This document shows, one piece after another, positions 8,837-17,192 of a DNA stretch of 64,000 bases. The first letter of the stretch is position 1, and every line of letters starts with the position of its first letter. The stretch lies in NCBI RefSeq assembly GCF_003217515.1, contig NZ_QJSX01000018.1:28402-92401 (forward strand), written 5' to 3'. Under the pieces are notes generated by a model. That model did no database searches. It was not told where the DNA came from and was given only the letters and a program-made list of their open reading frames with translations. This DNA comes from Deinococcus yavapaiensis KR-236. GTDB taxonomy: Bacteria > Deinococcota > Deinococci > Deinococcales > Deinococcaceae. Position numbers and translations under genes: made by a program.

Positions 8837-11446
8837 TTACTTGCCTTCCGGCGTGAGAAGGTTGACGAACAAGCGGTACGCGCCGGGCACTCCGGCCGGA
8901 AGTTCGCGGAAGAAAGCGTAGCCTGCGTATGTCCACGTGCCTTGCCCGACCTTCACCTTGACGAGACCGCCTTGCGCTTCCGGTTCACCGCGGTCATGCG
9001 ATTCCAGGAGGGCTTTGTAGCGAGGGTCCCAAGTCGTCAGCCAGTACAGGCCGCGTTCTTGAACCCATCCTTCGAAGTCGGCTTGCGTGATGCGGTTCGG
9101 AGTCGTGAAGGCCGGGTCTTCGGGCGCGAGGATGCGAACGGGCGCGTCTTCTTCCGTCACGCGAATGTTGGCCGGACCGAGCGTCGTCGGGAAGGGGCCG
9201 GGACCGCCGGTCATGATCCGGTCCCACTCGAAGCGATGGTACTGCACCACCATATTACCGCCGCGCTCAATATAGTTCATCAAGCGAGCGTGGTTCGCGG
9301 CGAGGTCGGGGCGATCACCGTACGCGCGCACGCCGATCACGATGGTGCCGAATTGCGACAAGTCCCCGCTCGCGATGAATTCCGGCGTGAGGGTGGTGAC
9401 GTCGAGGCCCACGCGCTTCAAGGCTTCGGGAACGACGTCTCCGGTGCCCGGCACGTACCCGATCTTCACGGAGGGAACCTTGAGGTCGAAGGCGTTGATG
9501 GTCGCTCGGGCGGGCGCGTAGAGAGGTCGGTACTCGGTGTGCGCGTAGTTGATGACCGTGTAGCCTTCGGCGAACTTCTCGCTTCCGAGCGTCGCTTCGG
9601 CATCGATGGCGTACGTGCCCGCCGTCAGGTTCGCGGGCGCTTGCACGTCGAACGCCAGCAGGGCCGCTTCACCCGAGCGCGCCAACTTGAAGGGCTGCGC
9701 GGCTTGCGTGGCCGTCCAACCCGCGGGCAACTTGAGGGTCACGTTGCCTTCCGTCGCGCCCGTGGTGTTGTTCTCGACGCGCACGTGCACGGTCGCCTTG
9801 CGGTCCGAGCCGAGCGGCATGATCGCCAAGTCGGGGTCGACGCGCACGTTGAGTTTCGGTACGACCGCCAGGAGGCGCGAGCGCTCGCCGAACTTCGGAT
9901 CGGCCCAGACGTTTTGCAAAGGCACGCGCACGGTGACGGGCGTTCCGGAGACGTTCACGCGCGCCACGGCGAAGGTGTCGGTGGGGCAGTAGGGGAGGGT
10001 GACGCACTCGGGGCGGTCGACGGTCACGCGACCCGAGAAGTTGTCGGGCCGCCGCCAGTACGGACGCGTGAGCGCGGCATTCCCGGCGACGGTCACGTCG
10101 AGGGACGCGCCGACCGCTCCACCCGCGGCGAGGGTCGCGGCGGCCACCGCCCCCTTGGCTTCCCAACCGGACGGCAGTTCGAGGCCCGCCGACGCGAGCT
10201 CCACGGGCAACTTTCCTTGGTTGTACAAGTCGAAACGCACCTTGAACGCCTGCCCTGGCGTGACGGTCGCGTCGTTGGCGACCGCTTTGAGGTTCAGGCC
10301 GAGCAGTCGTACCAGCGCCTCGTTGAATTGCTCTTCCTTGCGAGCGAGATCGTCCACGAGGGCGCTCTTCGCGGCGGGCGCGAGGTCCGAGACGCCTTCG
10401 GCGACGTTCTTCGCACGGCGAATCGCGTCCAGACCGCGCCGTACACGTGCCACCGTCGTTTCCGGCGTGCGCAAGTCGAGGTTCTTGACGGCGCTTTCGG
10501 CTTCACGCTGAGCCGTTCGCAAGGCGGAAGCAAGGGCCGGAATTTCGACGTTGGCCCAGCGCGCGGTCAGCGTTGTCGGCACGCCGTCGAAGAAGCTTTT
10601 CTCTTGGCCGCTCGCCGCGCCTGACTTTCCTTTGAGAATGACGAAGTTGTTCTTGAAGGACCCGGCGGGCAGCAAGCTTCCCATCCCTTGGCTGCGGTGA
10701 TACGAGCGTCCCTCCAAGCCGATCTGCTGGTACGTGCGCCCCAAGATCGGATCGTACTGCCCGACGTCCACCGTGAGCGTGGCGTTCTGAGCGTCGCCCG
10801 TTCCTCCGCCGACGCCCGCCGAGAGGTACAGCTTTTGCGGTTGCCACGCGGGCAAGCCAAGCTCGGGAAACGCGCTGGGATCTCCGGCGAGATCGAACGC
10901 TTTCACGGCGAGGTAACCGGCCGCCTGGTGGTGGCCGTGCCCGACGCGTTCATCGGCGTGGAAGGTCACGACGACGTCCGGACGGAAGGTGCGGATGACG
11001 CGCACGACGTCGGACAAGGCCTTCTGCTCGTCCCACTTCGACAGGGCCTCGTTGAGAGTGCGCGAGAAGCCGTAGTCGTACACCGTGGAGAAGTACTGCT
11101 TGGCGCCGTCCACGGCGCGCGCTCCGAGAAGCTCGTCCGTGCGGATGATTCCTAGCCCGTCGAAGAGTTCGGTGCCGATCTCGTTCTGCCCGCCTTCGCC
11201 GCGGTTGAGCGCCAAGTAGGCGCTTTCGGCGTGCAGTCCGCGCGTGACGTAAGCCATCACGCCGCTCGGCTCGTCGTCGGGGTGCGCGCCGACGAGCAAG
11301 AAGCGCGCCGACATCGGCAGGCGGTCCACCGCTTGCTGAATCCCGACCGCGCCAACCTCGGGGCTGCGTGGAAGGTCGGCTTTGGCGGTGCCGAGCAGCG
11401 CCGCCGTGAGGGCGAGAGCGAGAGGCGTTCCTGAGCGATGTTTCAT
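8837..11446 (-). CDS. Secreted PIG-L deacetylase with NEW3-type and C-terminal domains
   Basis: 869 residues from the ATG at 11446 (AAAGGAG upstream, 4-bp ATGA overlap with the lyase stop). A signal peptide (to about residue 23) is followed by the PIG-L catalytic domain: VGAHPDDEPSG (52-62), then HADERVGHGHHQAAG with the metal and catalytic His. The middle holds a helical segment and at least two beta-sandwich modules (VRFDLYNQGKLPVEL and VHVRVENNTTGATEGN) resembling NEW3 domains of glycosidases. The C-terminal region (IVIGVRAYGDRPDL, NMVVQYHRFEWD) is of the kind found after PIG-L domains in large secreted members. It should remove an acyl group from a sugar conjugate outside the cell, ahead of import by the transporter encoded next. 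Confidence 0.88.
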   Translation of the reverse strand: MKHRSGTPLALALTAALLGTAKADLPRSPEVGAVGIQQAVDRLPMSARFLLVGAHPDDEPSGVMAYVTRGLHAESAYLALNRGEGGQNEIGTELFDGLGIIRTDELLGARAVDGAKQYFSTVYDYGFSRTLNEALSKWDEQKALSDVVRVIRTFRPDVVVTFHADERVGHGHHQAAGYLAVKAFDLAGDPSAFPELGLPAWQPQKLYLSAGVGGGTGDAQNATLTVDVGQYDPILGRTYQQIGLEGRSYHRSQGMGSLLPAGSFKNNFVILKGKSGAASGQEKSFFDGVPTTLTARWANVEIPALASALRTAQREAESAVKNLDLRTPETTVARVRRGLDAIRRAKNVAEGVSDLAPAAKSALVDDLARKEEQFNEALVRLLGLNLKAVANDATVTPGQAFKVRFDLYNQGKLPVELASAGLELPSGWEAKGAVAAATLAAGGAVGASLDVTVAGNAALTRPYWRRPDNFSGRVTVDRPECVTLPYCPTDTFAVARVNVSGTPVTVRVPLQNVWADPKFGERSRLLAVVPKLNVRVDPDLAIMPLGSDRKATVHVRVENNTTGATEGNVTLKLPAGWTATQAAQPFKLARSGEAALLAFDVQAPANLTAGTYAIDAEATLGSEKFAEGYTVINYAHTEYRPLYAPARATINAFDLKVPSVKIGYVPGTGDVVPEALKRVGLDVTTLTPEFIASGDLSQFGTIVIGVRAYGDRPDLAANHARLMNYIERGGNMVVQYHRFEWDRIMTGGPGPFPTTLGPANIRVTEEDAPVRILAPEDPAFTTPNRITQADFEGWVQERGLYWLTTWDPRYKALLESHDRGEPEAQGGLVKVKVGQGTWTYAGYAFFRELPAGVPGAYRLFVNLLTPEGK

Positions 11447-12852
11447 GCTGCTCCTTTCAACGCGCGTCGTGCGCGCTCGAAACGGTCGAGCCAAGCTTGC
11501 CGGCGGGTAGAGTCGTGGGAAAGTCGAGCGCGGGCCATTTGAAGGTGGGCGCGCATCACGTCGCTCGCGGGCCCGCCGAACGTGCGCCGCCGATTGACGA
11601 AGGCGTGCACGTCCAGAGCGGCCGTGAGGACATCGGCGGGAACGTCGATGCCAAGTCGGTGCAAGTCGGTGGGCGTGGCGCTGCACAACGAGCGTCCTTG
11701 CGTGCGAAGATTTGCGAGAAGCTGTTGCGCCGCGTGGTGGGCGTCGCGGAACGTACAGGCGCTCGTTCGTGCGAGGGTGTCGGCGAGTTCGGTGATCATG
11801 GTGTCGCCCGTCGTCGCCTCGGCCAAAAAGCGCTCGCGGTGCACGCGTAACCCTTCGAGGCTGACGGTGAAGAGGGCCAGGCCTTGCCGGAAGTCTTCCC
11901 ACAAGGCGCGCATGGGTTCTTGCACGTCGGGACCCGGATCGTTGATGTCGCCGAACGGAACGTTGTGGGAGCTCAGCAGCACGGCCTGGGCGTAGCCGAG
12001 CAGCTTCGAGAACTTCGTGCGGGCATGCTCTAGCGCGACCGGGTTGCGCTTTTGCGGCATGACGCTCGATCCTTGAACGAGGCCGTCCGCCACAGTGACG
12101 AGGCCGCGTGACGCCCAGAACAGCAAGTCGTACAACGCGCGCGAGAGGGTCACCGCGCACGTCGAAAGCGCCCCGGCGAGTTCGCATTGCCAGTCGCTCG
12201 TGCTGACGGCGTCGTACGTGTTTTCCACGGGACGATCGAAGCCGAGCGCTTGAGCCGTGAAGTCGCGGTCGAGCGGGTGGCTGCTTCCGGCGAGCGCGAC
12301 CGCGCCGAGCGGGCTGAGGTTGAGACGCTTCAAGGCGTCGGCGAGTCGGTCGGAGTCACGCGACAACACGTTCTCCAGGGCGGTGAGGTAGTGAGCGAGG
12401 GTGGTAGGTTGCGCGGGCTGGTGGTGGGTGTAGGCGACGATGACCGTATCGACTTCCGCCTCGGCGAGGTTCAGCAGCACGCCGCGAAGCTTCTCCACGC
12501 TTTCCATGGCGCGCAGCAGCTCTTCGCGAGCGGTTAAGCGGTAGATGGCCATGTCGAGGTCGTTGCGAGACAACGCCGTTCGCAGCGCGCCCGCTGCCTC
12601 GGGCGAGCGTGAAGCGAGACGTCGATCGAGGCTGAAGAACACGTCTTCGATGGCGGGATCGTACGGCGGCCACGATTCGCGGCGTAATTCGCGAAGTAAG
12701 GTCACGGCCTCGGTGGCGCCGGGAAGGCCGCTCTTCGCGTGGCTTTGTGCGTGCGCGGTCAGGGCGTCGAACAAGTGCGGCAGGAGGTGAGCGCTCGCGA
12801 AACGGTAGTCGGGTTCGAGCACGACTTCGCGGTACACGGGATGCCACGTCAT
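11443..12852 (-). CDS. Argininosuccinate-lyase-like enzyme of the fumarase superfamily
   Basis: 469 residues, about the length of ArgH. All three superfamily motifs are present: SRNDLDMA (95-102), YTHHQPAQPTT (141-151) and the signature loop GSSVMPQKRNP (261-271) with the catalytic Ser. Superfamily enzymes break a C-N or C-O bond by beta-elimination and usually release fumarate. The gene lies between a ROK repressor and a deacetylase in a sugar-import operon, with no arginine genes nearby. I therefore doubt it is the biosynthetic argininosuccinate lyase; a succinyl-, aspartyl- or malyl-sugar conjugate is a more likely substrate. It overlaps both neighbours by 4 bp. Confidence 0.85.
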   Translation of the reverse strand: MTWHPVYREVVLEPDYRFASAHLLPHLFDALTAHAQSHAKSGLPGATEAVTLLRELRRESWPPYDPAIEDVFFSLDRRLASRSPEAAGALRTALSRNDLDMAIYRLTAREELLRAMESVEKLRGVLLNLAEAEVDTVIVAYTHHQPAQPTTLAHYLTALENVLSRDSDRLADALKRLNLSPLGAVALAGSSHPLDRDFTAQALGFDRPVENTYDAVSTSDWQCELAGALSTCAVTLSRALYDLLFWASRGLVTVADGLVQGSSVMPQKRNPVALEHARTKFSKLLGYAQAVLLSSHNVPFGDINDPGPDVQEPMRALWEDFRQGLALFTVSLEGLRVHRERFLAEATTGDTMITELADTLARTSACTFRDAHHAAQQLLANLRTQGRSLCSATPTDLHRLGIDVPADVLTAALDVHAFVNRRRTFGGPASDVMRAHLQMARARLSHDSTRRQAWLDRFERARRALKGAA

Positions 12853-13844
12853 GCCTTCACCGCCCCTTCTCGTTGCAGGAGCGCCGCGCGCGCGCGCTGC
12901 ACGGAGAGCAAAAGTGCTCCTCGCACGGGTCCGTCATCGCCGTGCACGGCGGTGTCGACGCGCACCGTCTGTGGCAGCAGGCGGCGCAGGCGCGGCGTGA
13001 GGTCTTCGTTTCGGGTGCTCACGACGAGCAGGTTCAAGTCGAGCGCCGCGCCGAGCGCGCTCAGAACGTACGCGAGTGCCGCGTGCCGCTCCGTGGGCGG
13101 CAGGGTTTCGAGGAGGACGTCGGTGTTTCCACGGGGCCAGCGGACATCTCCCAATTCGCCCGACCGACCGTGCTGCCCGGAGTAGAGCTTGCCGCAGAGG
13201 AAGAGCCCGACGCCGAGGCCAGTCTCCCGTTCGAGCAGGACGGCGAAGGGATCGGCGCCGTGGGCGGCGCCGTCATGATGCTCGGCGATGGCCGCGAGGT
13301 TGGCGTCGTTCTCGAAGCGAACTTCCACGCCCGTCGCCTCGCCCCAGTGGCGAATGGCGGCGTCGTCGAGCGCTGGCACGGCGTTCGGTTCGGCGAGGCA
13401 ATTCGACGTGACGGGCGCGGGAACCGCGAGGGTGACGAAGTGCAGGGGGCCGTGCGGCGCTTCGAGGCGTACGGCTTCGAGGGCGCTCATGAGCTCCTTC
13501 GTCACGTTGGTCGGGCCGTCGAGGTCGACGGTGCGACGATCGGTGGGACCTTCGCGCAATCCGGACGCGAGCATGGTGAGCCGCTGAGGTTGCACGTCCA
13601 CCCCGATGGCGGTGCCGAGGCGGCGCGCGAGGCCGACGAGCCCGGCGGGTCGGCCTTGCTGTCCGCCGGAGCGGCCCAATTCGTCCACGATCCCTTCGAG
13701 GACGAGGTCGTTCACGATGCTGGTGACCGTGACTTTCGAAAGGCCCGTGATAACGGCGAGTTGACTGCGTGTTCTTTCCGCTTCCAACAAGAAACCGAGA
13801 ATCACGCTTCGATTACGCCAGCGTAACGTACTGGGCTGACTCAT
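12849..13844 (-). CDS. ROK-family transcriptional regulator
   Basis: 331 residues. The N-terminal winged helix-turn-helix is RTRSQLAVITGLSKVTVTSIVNDLVLEG (about 24-51). The C-terminal ROK sugar-kinase-like domain has FENDANLAA and GVGLFLCGKLYSG, but the usual Cys zinc cluster (CxCGxxGC) after it is replaced by HGRSGELGD. It is first in the operon, uses an ATG with GAGGAGG upstream, and its stop overlaps the lyase start. ROK repressors bind a sugar or sugar phosphate and release DNA. The AAAGTT repeats in its own leader are the likely operator, so it should autoregulate the whole operon. Confidence 0.9.
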   Translation of the reverse strand: MSQPSTLRWRNRSVILGFLLEAERTRSQLAVITGLSKVTVTSIVNDLVLEGIVDELGRSGGQQGRPAGLVGLARRLGTAIGVDVQPQRLTMLASGLREGPTDRRTVDLDGPTNVTKELMSALEAVRLEAPHGPLHFVTLAVPAPVTSNCLAEPNAVPALDDAAIRHWGEATGVEVRFENDANLAAIAEHHDGAAHGADPFAVLLERETGLGVGLFLCGKLYSGQHGRSGELGDVRWPRGNTDVLLETLPPTERHAALAYVLSALGAALDLNLLVVSTRNEDLTPRLRRLLPQTVRVDTAVHGDDGPVRGALLLSVQRARAALLQREGAVKA

Positions 13845-13871
13845 GCTCCCGAGCCTCCTCGCTATTTAATA

Positions 13872-13921
13872 AACTTTCCTAACTTTGTGCGAATAGTAAG
13901 CTTCTCGAACGTGCATGTCAA
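13872..13921 (-). promoter_or_regulatory. Promoter and putative ROK operator of the eight-gene operon
   Basis: On the minus strand TTGACA (13921-13916) and TACTAT (13898-13893) are separated by exactly 17 bp, close to the sigma-70 consensus. Just downstream are two direct AAAGTT repeats spaced 9 bp apart (13886-13872) in an AT-rich stretch, well placed for a repressor to block transcription. Confidence 0.75.
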
Positions 13922-14280
13922 GAACGACCGACAGCACGCTGAACTCGGTCCAACCACGCGCCACGCGAGCACCTCGACGTTCTTTTCCCGAATGTACGTC
14001 GTGCGCCGCTTGCTACAGGCGCTCAGCGCGACGCTCGCCAAAAAGCGAAATCACCTTCGAAGCAGCCTCCGTCACCGCGCTCTGCACCCCCGAGGCGCCG
14101 TCCTAAAGTCCCGCTTCGCGACCGAGATCTTGTACAGCTTCAACCCGCACGCCCGGGCCGTTGCTCGTGGAGTCACCACGCCGCATTGGACGTGCGTTCC
14201 GTTCTACAAAGACTCGGCCGCTAAAGTGACGACGTCGCGTACAGTACATTCATGTCTTCACACCGTGTCGGTGGCCGCTC
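13922..14280. other. Intergenic stretch, no gene seen
   Basis: Between the ROK promoter and the phosphotransferase. Short frames exist, but none has a start signal or plausible protein composition. Confidence 0.5.
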
Positions 14281-15270
14281 GTGACGTTGCGTCCCGGCGC
14301 CGTACCCCCGCTGGTCCCGAACGAAGTCATCACAGACGCCCTGCGCGCCTATGATCTGCCCGGTCCGCTCGAAGTGCAATTCCTGAGGCGCGGCTTCAAC
14401 GATCACTACGAGGTGACCCGCGCGCCGGACGGTCAGGACACGCGAAATCGGCAGTACATCATGCGGATCTACCTCGTGGACAAGCCTTACATTCGCGGCA
14501 TTCCCGACATCGAAGACGAACTGAAGGCCCTGGTCGTCCTCGCGAAGCAGGGCGTGCCCGTCAGCGCTCCGATCGCCCGCCGCGACGGCGACTTCATGCA
14601 GACGCTCGACTCCGACGGTCACTCGCGCCCGATGGCGCTGTTTTCGTACGCGCTCGGAGAGGAACTCAAGGGCGAAGCCATCGGGGAGGAGGTCGCCCGG
14701 AATTTGGGACAGGCGATTGCGCGCATGCATGCCGTGGCGGACGCGCATGGCTTGGGCTCGCGTCGATACACGCTCGACGAGACGTTTCTCGTGGACCGAC
14801 CCGTGGCGACCTTGCGCGACTTGCTGAACGAGGACGCGGTCGGCCTCGAAGCATACGGCGAGCAACTCAAAGCAGCGCTGCGAGCACTTCCCCGAACGCC
14901 CGGCCTCTTCGGCTTCATTCACGCTGACCTGCACTCCGGAAACTTTCGCGTGCTGAAGGGCCGATGCACGCTGTTCGATTTCGATCACGGCGCTCAAGGC
15001 TGGCGCGCTTACGACCTCTGCGTGCTCCGCATGAGCTTGCCCGACGACTCTTGGACGGCGCTCCTCGACGGGTACCGATCGGTGCGACCGTTCACAGCCG
15101 CTGAAGAAGCGGCGCTGCCCTTGCTGACACGCGTTCGACAACTTTGGGACGTGGGAGATTTTCTGGCCATGCGAGCTTCCGGAGCTTGGGGCGACGCTTC
15201 GCTGAGCGAGCAGGGCCGCGCGCAAGTGCTCGAACAGGTGCTCGCCATGCAACAACCACCCCTTCCTTGA
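14281..15270 (+). CDS. APH/homoserine-kinase-type phosphotransferase
   Basis: 329 residues from a GTG at 14281; the nearby ATG (14252) is out of frame and closes at once. The kinase fold shows a Gly-rich start (FLRRGFNDHYEV), the catalytic loop FIHADLHSGNF (about 213-223) and the metal-binding FDFDHGAQGWRAYDL (about 233-247). Members of this fold phosphorylate small metabolites or aminoglycosides; the substrate is not evident. A long stretch of Pro/Glu-rich interdomain sequence is absent, so it is a minimal single-domain kinase. It is divergent from the sugar operon and has no partner gene. Confidence 0.85.
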   Translation: MTLRPGAVPPLVPNEVITDALRAYDLPGPLEVQFLRRGFNDHYEVTRAPDGQDTRNRQYIMRIYLVDKPYIRGIPDIEDELKALVVLAKQGVPVSAPIARRDGDFMQTLDSDGHSRPMALFSYALGEELKGEAIGEEVARNLGQAIARMHAVADAHGLGSRRYTLDETFLVDRPVATLRDLLNEDAVGLEAYGEQLKAALRALPRTPGLFGFIHADLHSGNFRVLKGRCTLFDFDHGAQGWRAYDLCVLRMSLPDDSWTALLDGYRSVRPFTAAEEAALPLLTRVRQLWDVGDFLAMRASGAWGDASLSEQGRAQVLEQVLAMQQPPLP

Positions 15271-15783
15271 GCGCCACGTCACAAGCAATGTCACGACCCG
15301 CGAAGCGAAGGCGACACCTGCCGAGCGACAACGCTTCGAACGACGTCGCGGCGTGGAGCCGTGAAGCAGATTCTTACGGGAAGTGACGCTCCAAAAGCCT
15401 TGGTCTGCAAACACGACTTCCCCACTGTGACGCCGTCGTGCTTCCCTGAGCGATTCGCCGAACACTTGTTTTTCGCTGAACCCATGCCAAACGAAGTAAC
15501 TTTCCCAGACAACTCCCTTGGATGCTAGAAGGCTGCGAAACGAGCTCTTGATGGGCCGTCGACTGCGGTCTGTCACTTGCTCCTAACCCATTTTTTTTCA
15601 TCGTCCGAGCAGCAGTCGAACAGTATGGTTGACGATGAGGTTCACCCCGGCTTCGTTCTTGATGCCCAGATGGGCGCGCGAACGAACGAGAGGGTGTACC
15701 TGAAGCGGCCGCAAACGCTGACGGAAAGCCAAAGGGGCGCGTGCGAAGCACGATGAAGCCTCAACCCTGAACTGCCTCGGGAG
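15271..15783. other. Intergenic stretch, no recognised gene
   Basis: Contains a T8 tract at about 15591 and several overlapping minus-strand frames without start signals. One frame (about 15365-15560) has protein-like composition, but no family was recognised. Confidence 0.4.
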
Positions 15784-16332
15784 TTATCGCAGGAGCACGT
15801 GACCGTGGCGAACCCCGAGTGCGCGAGCGGCACGCACCTTCACGCGCGTTTCCAAGCGAAAGCCGAACCCCGTCCACTTCCACACGCTCACCGCCGCTCC
15901 CGTCCCGGTGCGTCCCGCTCGATACGAACCTTCCAGCACCGCCAACCTTTCAGCTCCGAAAACCACCGCCGCGAGCGCGGGCTGCGCCATCGCCGATCCC
16001 ACCCAGCGCTCCACGTACCGACCGTGCGCGAGCGGAGTGAGCACCGCCACGTGCGCACTGTCACCGCGAGCATCCCGATATGCGCCGATGGGAGACGGGC
16101 GGGTCGTCCAACGGCTCGTGCGCCAATCACGCCACGGACGCCACACGATGAGCACGCACTCTGCGCGCCCGTCTCCTGTGACGTCCGCGTACGCGCGCGA
16201 ACGTACATCCCACGACGACGGAACTCGCAACGCGTCGCACACGCTGACTTGAGCGAGCGGCGGCTTCGTCCATCGACCGTCGAGGGTACGCCATGGAAGC
16301 GTCGTCAACGCGATCAACAAGAAGCTCAGCAT
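15784..16332 (-). CDS. Small exported protein, unknown function
   Basis: 182 residues from the ATG at 16332, beginning MLSFLLIALTTLPW, a short signal or anchor segment. The body contains ADVTGDGRAECVLIVWRPW, similar to the Asp-rich FG-GAP/VCBS-type loops of secreted proteins, and VVFGAERLAVLEGSY, suggesting a beta-propeller-like or single-blade fold. Its start overlaps the end of the CapA-like gene by 7 bp, so the two are translated together. It is the last gene of the 19249-15784 run. The C-terminus ends in VRHGHVLLR without a further domain. Confidence 0.7.
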   Translation of the reverse strand: MLSFLLIALTTLPWRTLDGRWTKPPLAQVSVCDALRVPSSWDVRSRAYADVTGDGRAECVLIVWRPWRDWRTSRWTTRPSPIGAYRDARGDSAHVAVLTPLAHGRYVERWVGSAMAQPALAAVVFGAERLAVLEGSYRAGRTGTGAAVSVWKWTGFGFRLETRVKVRAARALGVRHGHVLLR

Positions 16333-17192
16333 GCTTTCAACGCGAGTCGCGCCAGGATGCCCGGCGCGGCGGACGGCGCGGACTTCACGGGCAAGGCTTG
16401 CTTTAACTGGAGTGGCACTGCGCATGCCACCCAACCGCTCGATGTGAGCGTGAACCGCACGAGGGCGCTCAGCCGCGCGCTCGGCGGGTCTTGATCGAAG
16501 GCCAAGTTCCCGAGGCTGAACGCGACGATCGCCTGGCCGACGCGCTCCACGGGTTGCAGCACGTGAGGACCGTGCCCGAGCACCAACGTCGCGCCCGCCG
16601 CCACGAGATCGGCGGCCAATCGCCGCTGACGGGCCGTCACGTCTCGGAATTCCGCGCCCCAATGAACGCTGACGACGACCGCATCGGCGGTTCGCGCAGC
16701 GGCTCGGACCGACCGAAGCGGCCACGGGCGTCCGTCGTCTTGCAGCGCGAGAAACGCGAAGCGCCGACCGCGCACGGCTCGCCACGCGACGTTCGCCGTG
16801 AGGGGCATGACGCCCGCCGTTCGCAACGCCCGCCTGGACTCGGTGAGGCCCGCCGCGCCGCCGTCGAGGGCGTGGTTGTTCACCGTCGACGCCACGGTGA
16901 CGCCCGCGCTCGACAATGCCCGCACCGCCTTCGGCGTTCCGCGAAGGTCGATGCCGACCGTGACCTTCGGCCTTGTCGTGAGCGGCGACTCGAGGTTCAC
17001 GAACGTCACGTCACTGCCGCGCAAGGCGTCGCGCAGCCCGCCGAGCACCACGCGCCAATCACCGCGCGCGCTCGCGGCGACACCGCGCGTGAGAATGACG
17101 TCACCGCCCGCCGTGAGCACCACCGCGTCGTCACGTCCGCCGGCCGTCACGCTCGAAGCGAGAATCAAGGCGAGCAACGGCCAGGGCTTCAC
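16326..17192 (-). CDS. CapA-family (PgsA-like) metallophosphatase-fold protein
   Basis: 288 residues from a GTG at 17192 that overlaps the DUF3160 stop (GTGA). The open frame continues upstream, but the signal peptide (VKPWPLLALILASSVTAGG) sets the start. Family motifs are TAGGDVILTRGVA, FVNLESPLTT, STVNNHALDGGAAGL, VVSVHWGAEF and LGHGPHVLQPVE, which match the metal-ligand pattern of the CapA/poly-gamma-glutamate synthesis fold. Members act outside the membrane in capsule or polyglutamate export, but many CapA-like proteins have no proven role. No other pgs/cap genes lie nearby. Confidence 0.88.
   Translation of the reverse strand: MKPWPLLALILASSVTAGGRDDAVVLTAGGDVILTRGVAASARGDWRVVLGGLRDALRGSDVTFVNLESPLTTRPKVTVGIDLRGTPKAVRALSSAGVTVASTVNNHALDGGAAGLTESRRALRTAGVMPLTANVAWRAVRGRRFAFLALQDDGRPWPLRSVRAAARTADAVVVSVHWGAEFRDVTARQRRLAADLVAAGATLVLGHGPHVLQPVERVGQAIVAFSLGNLAFDQDPPSARLSALVRFTLTSSGWVACAVPLQLKQALPVKSAPSAAPGILARLALKAC

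Noticed and set aside
11447..12187. N-terminal extension of the secreted deacetylase
   Set aside because: The extra 247 codons lie within the lyase gene in another frame; the signal peptide and ribosome site place the start at 11446.
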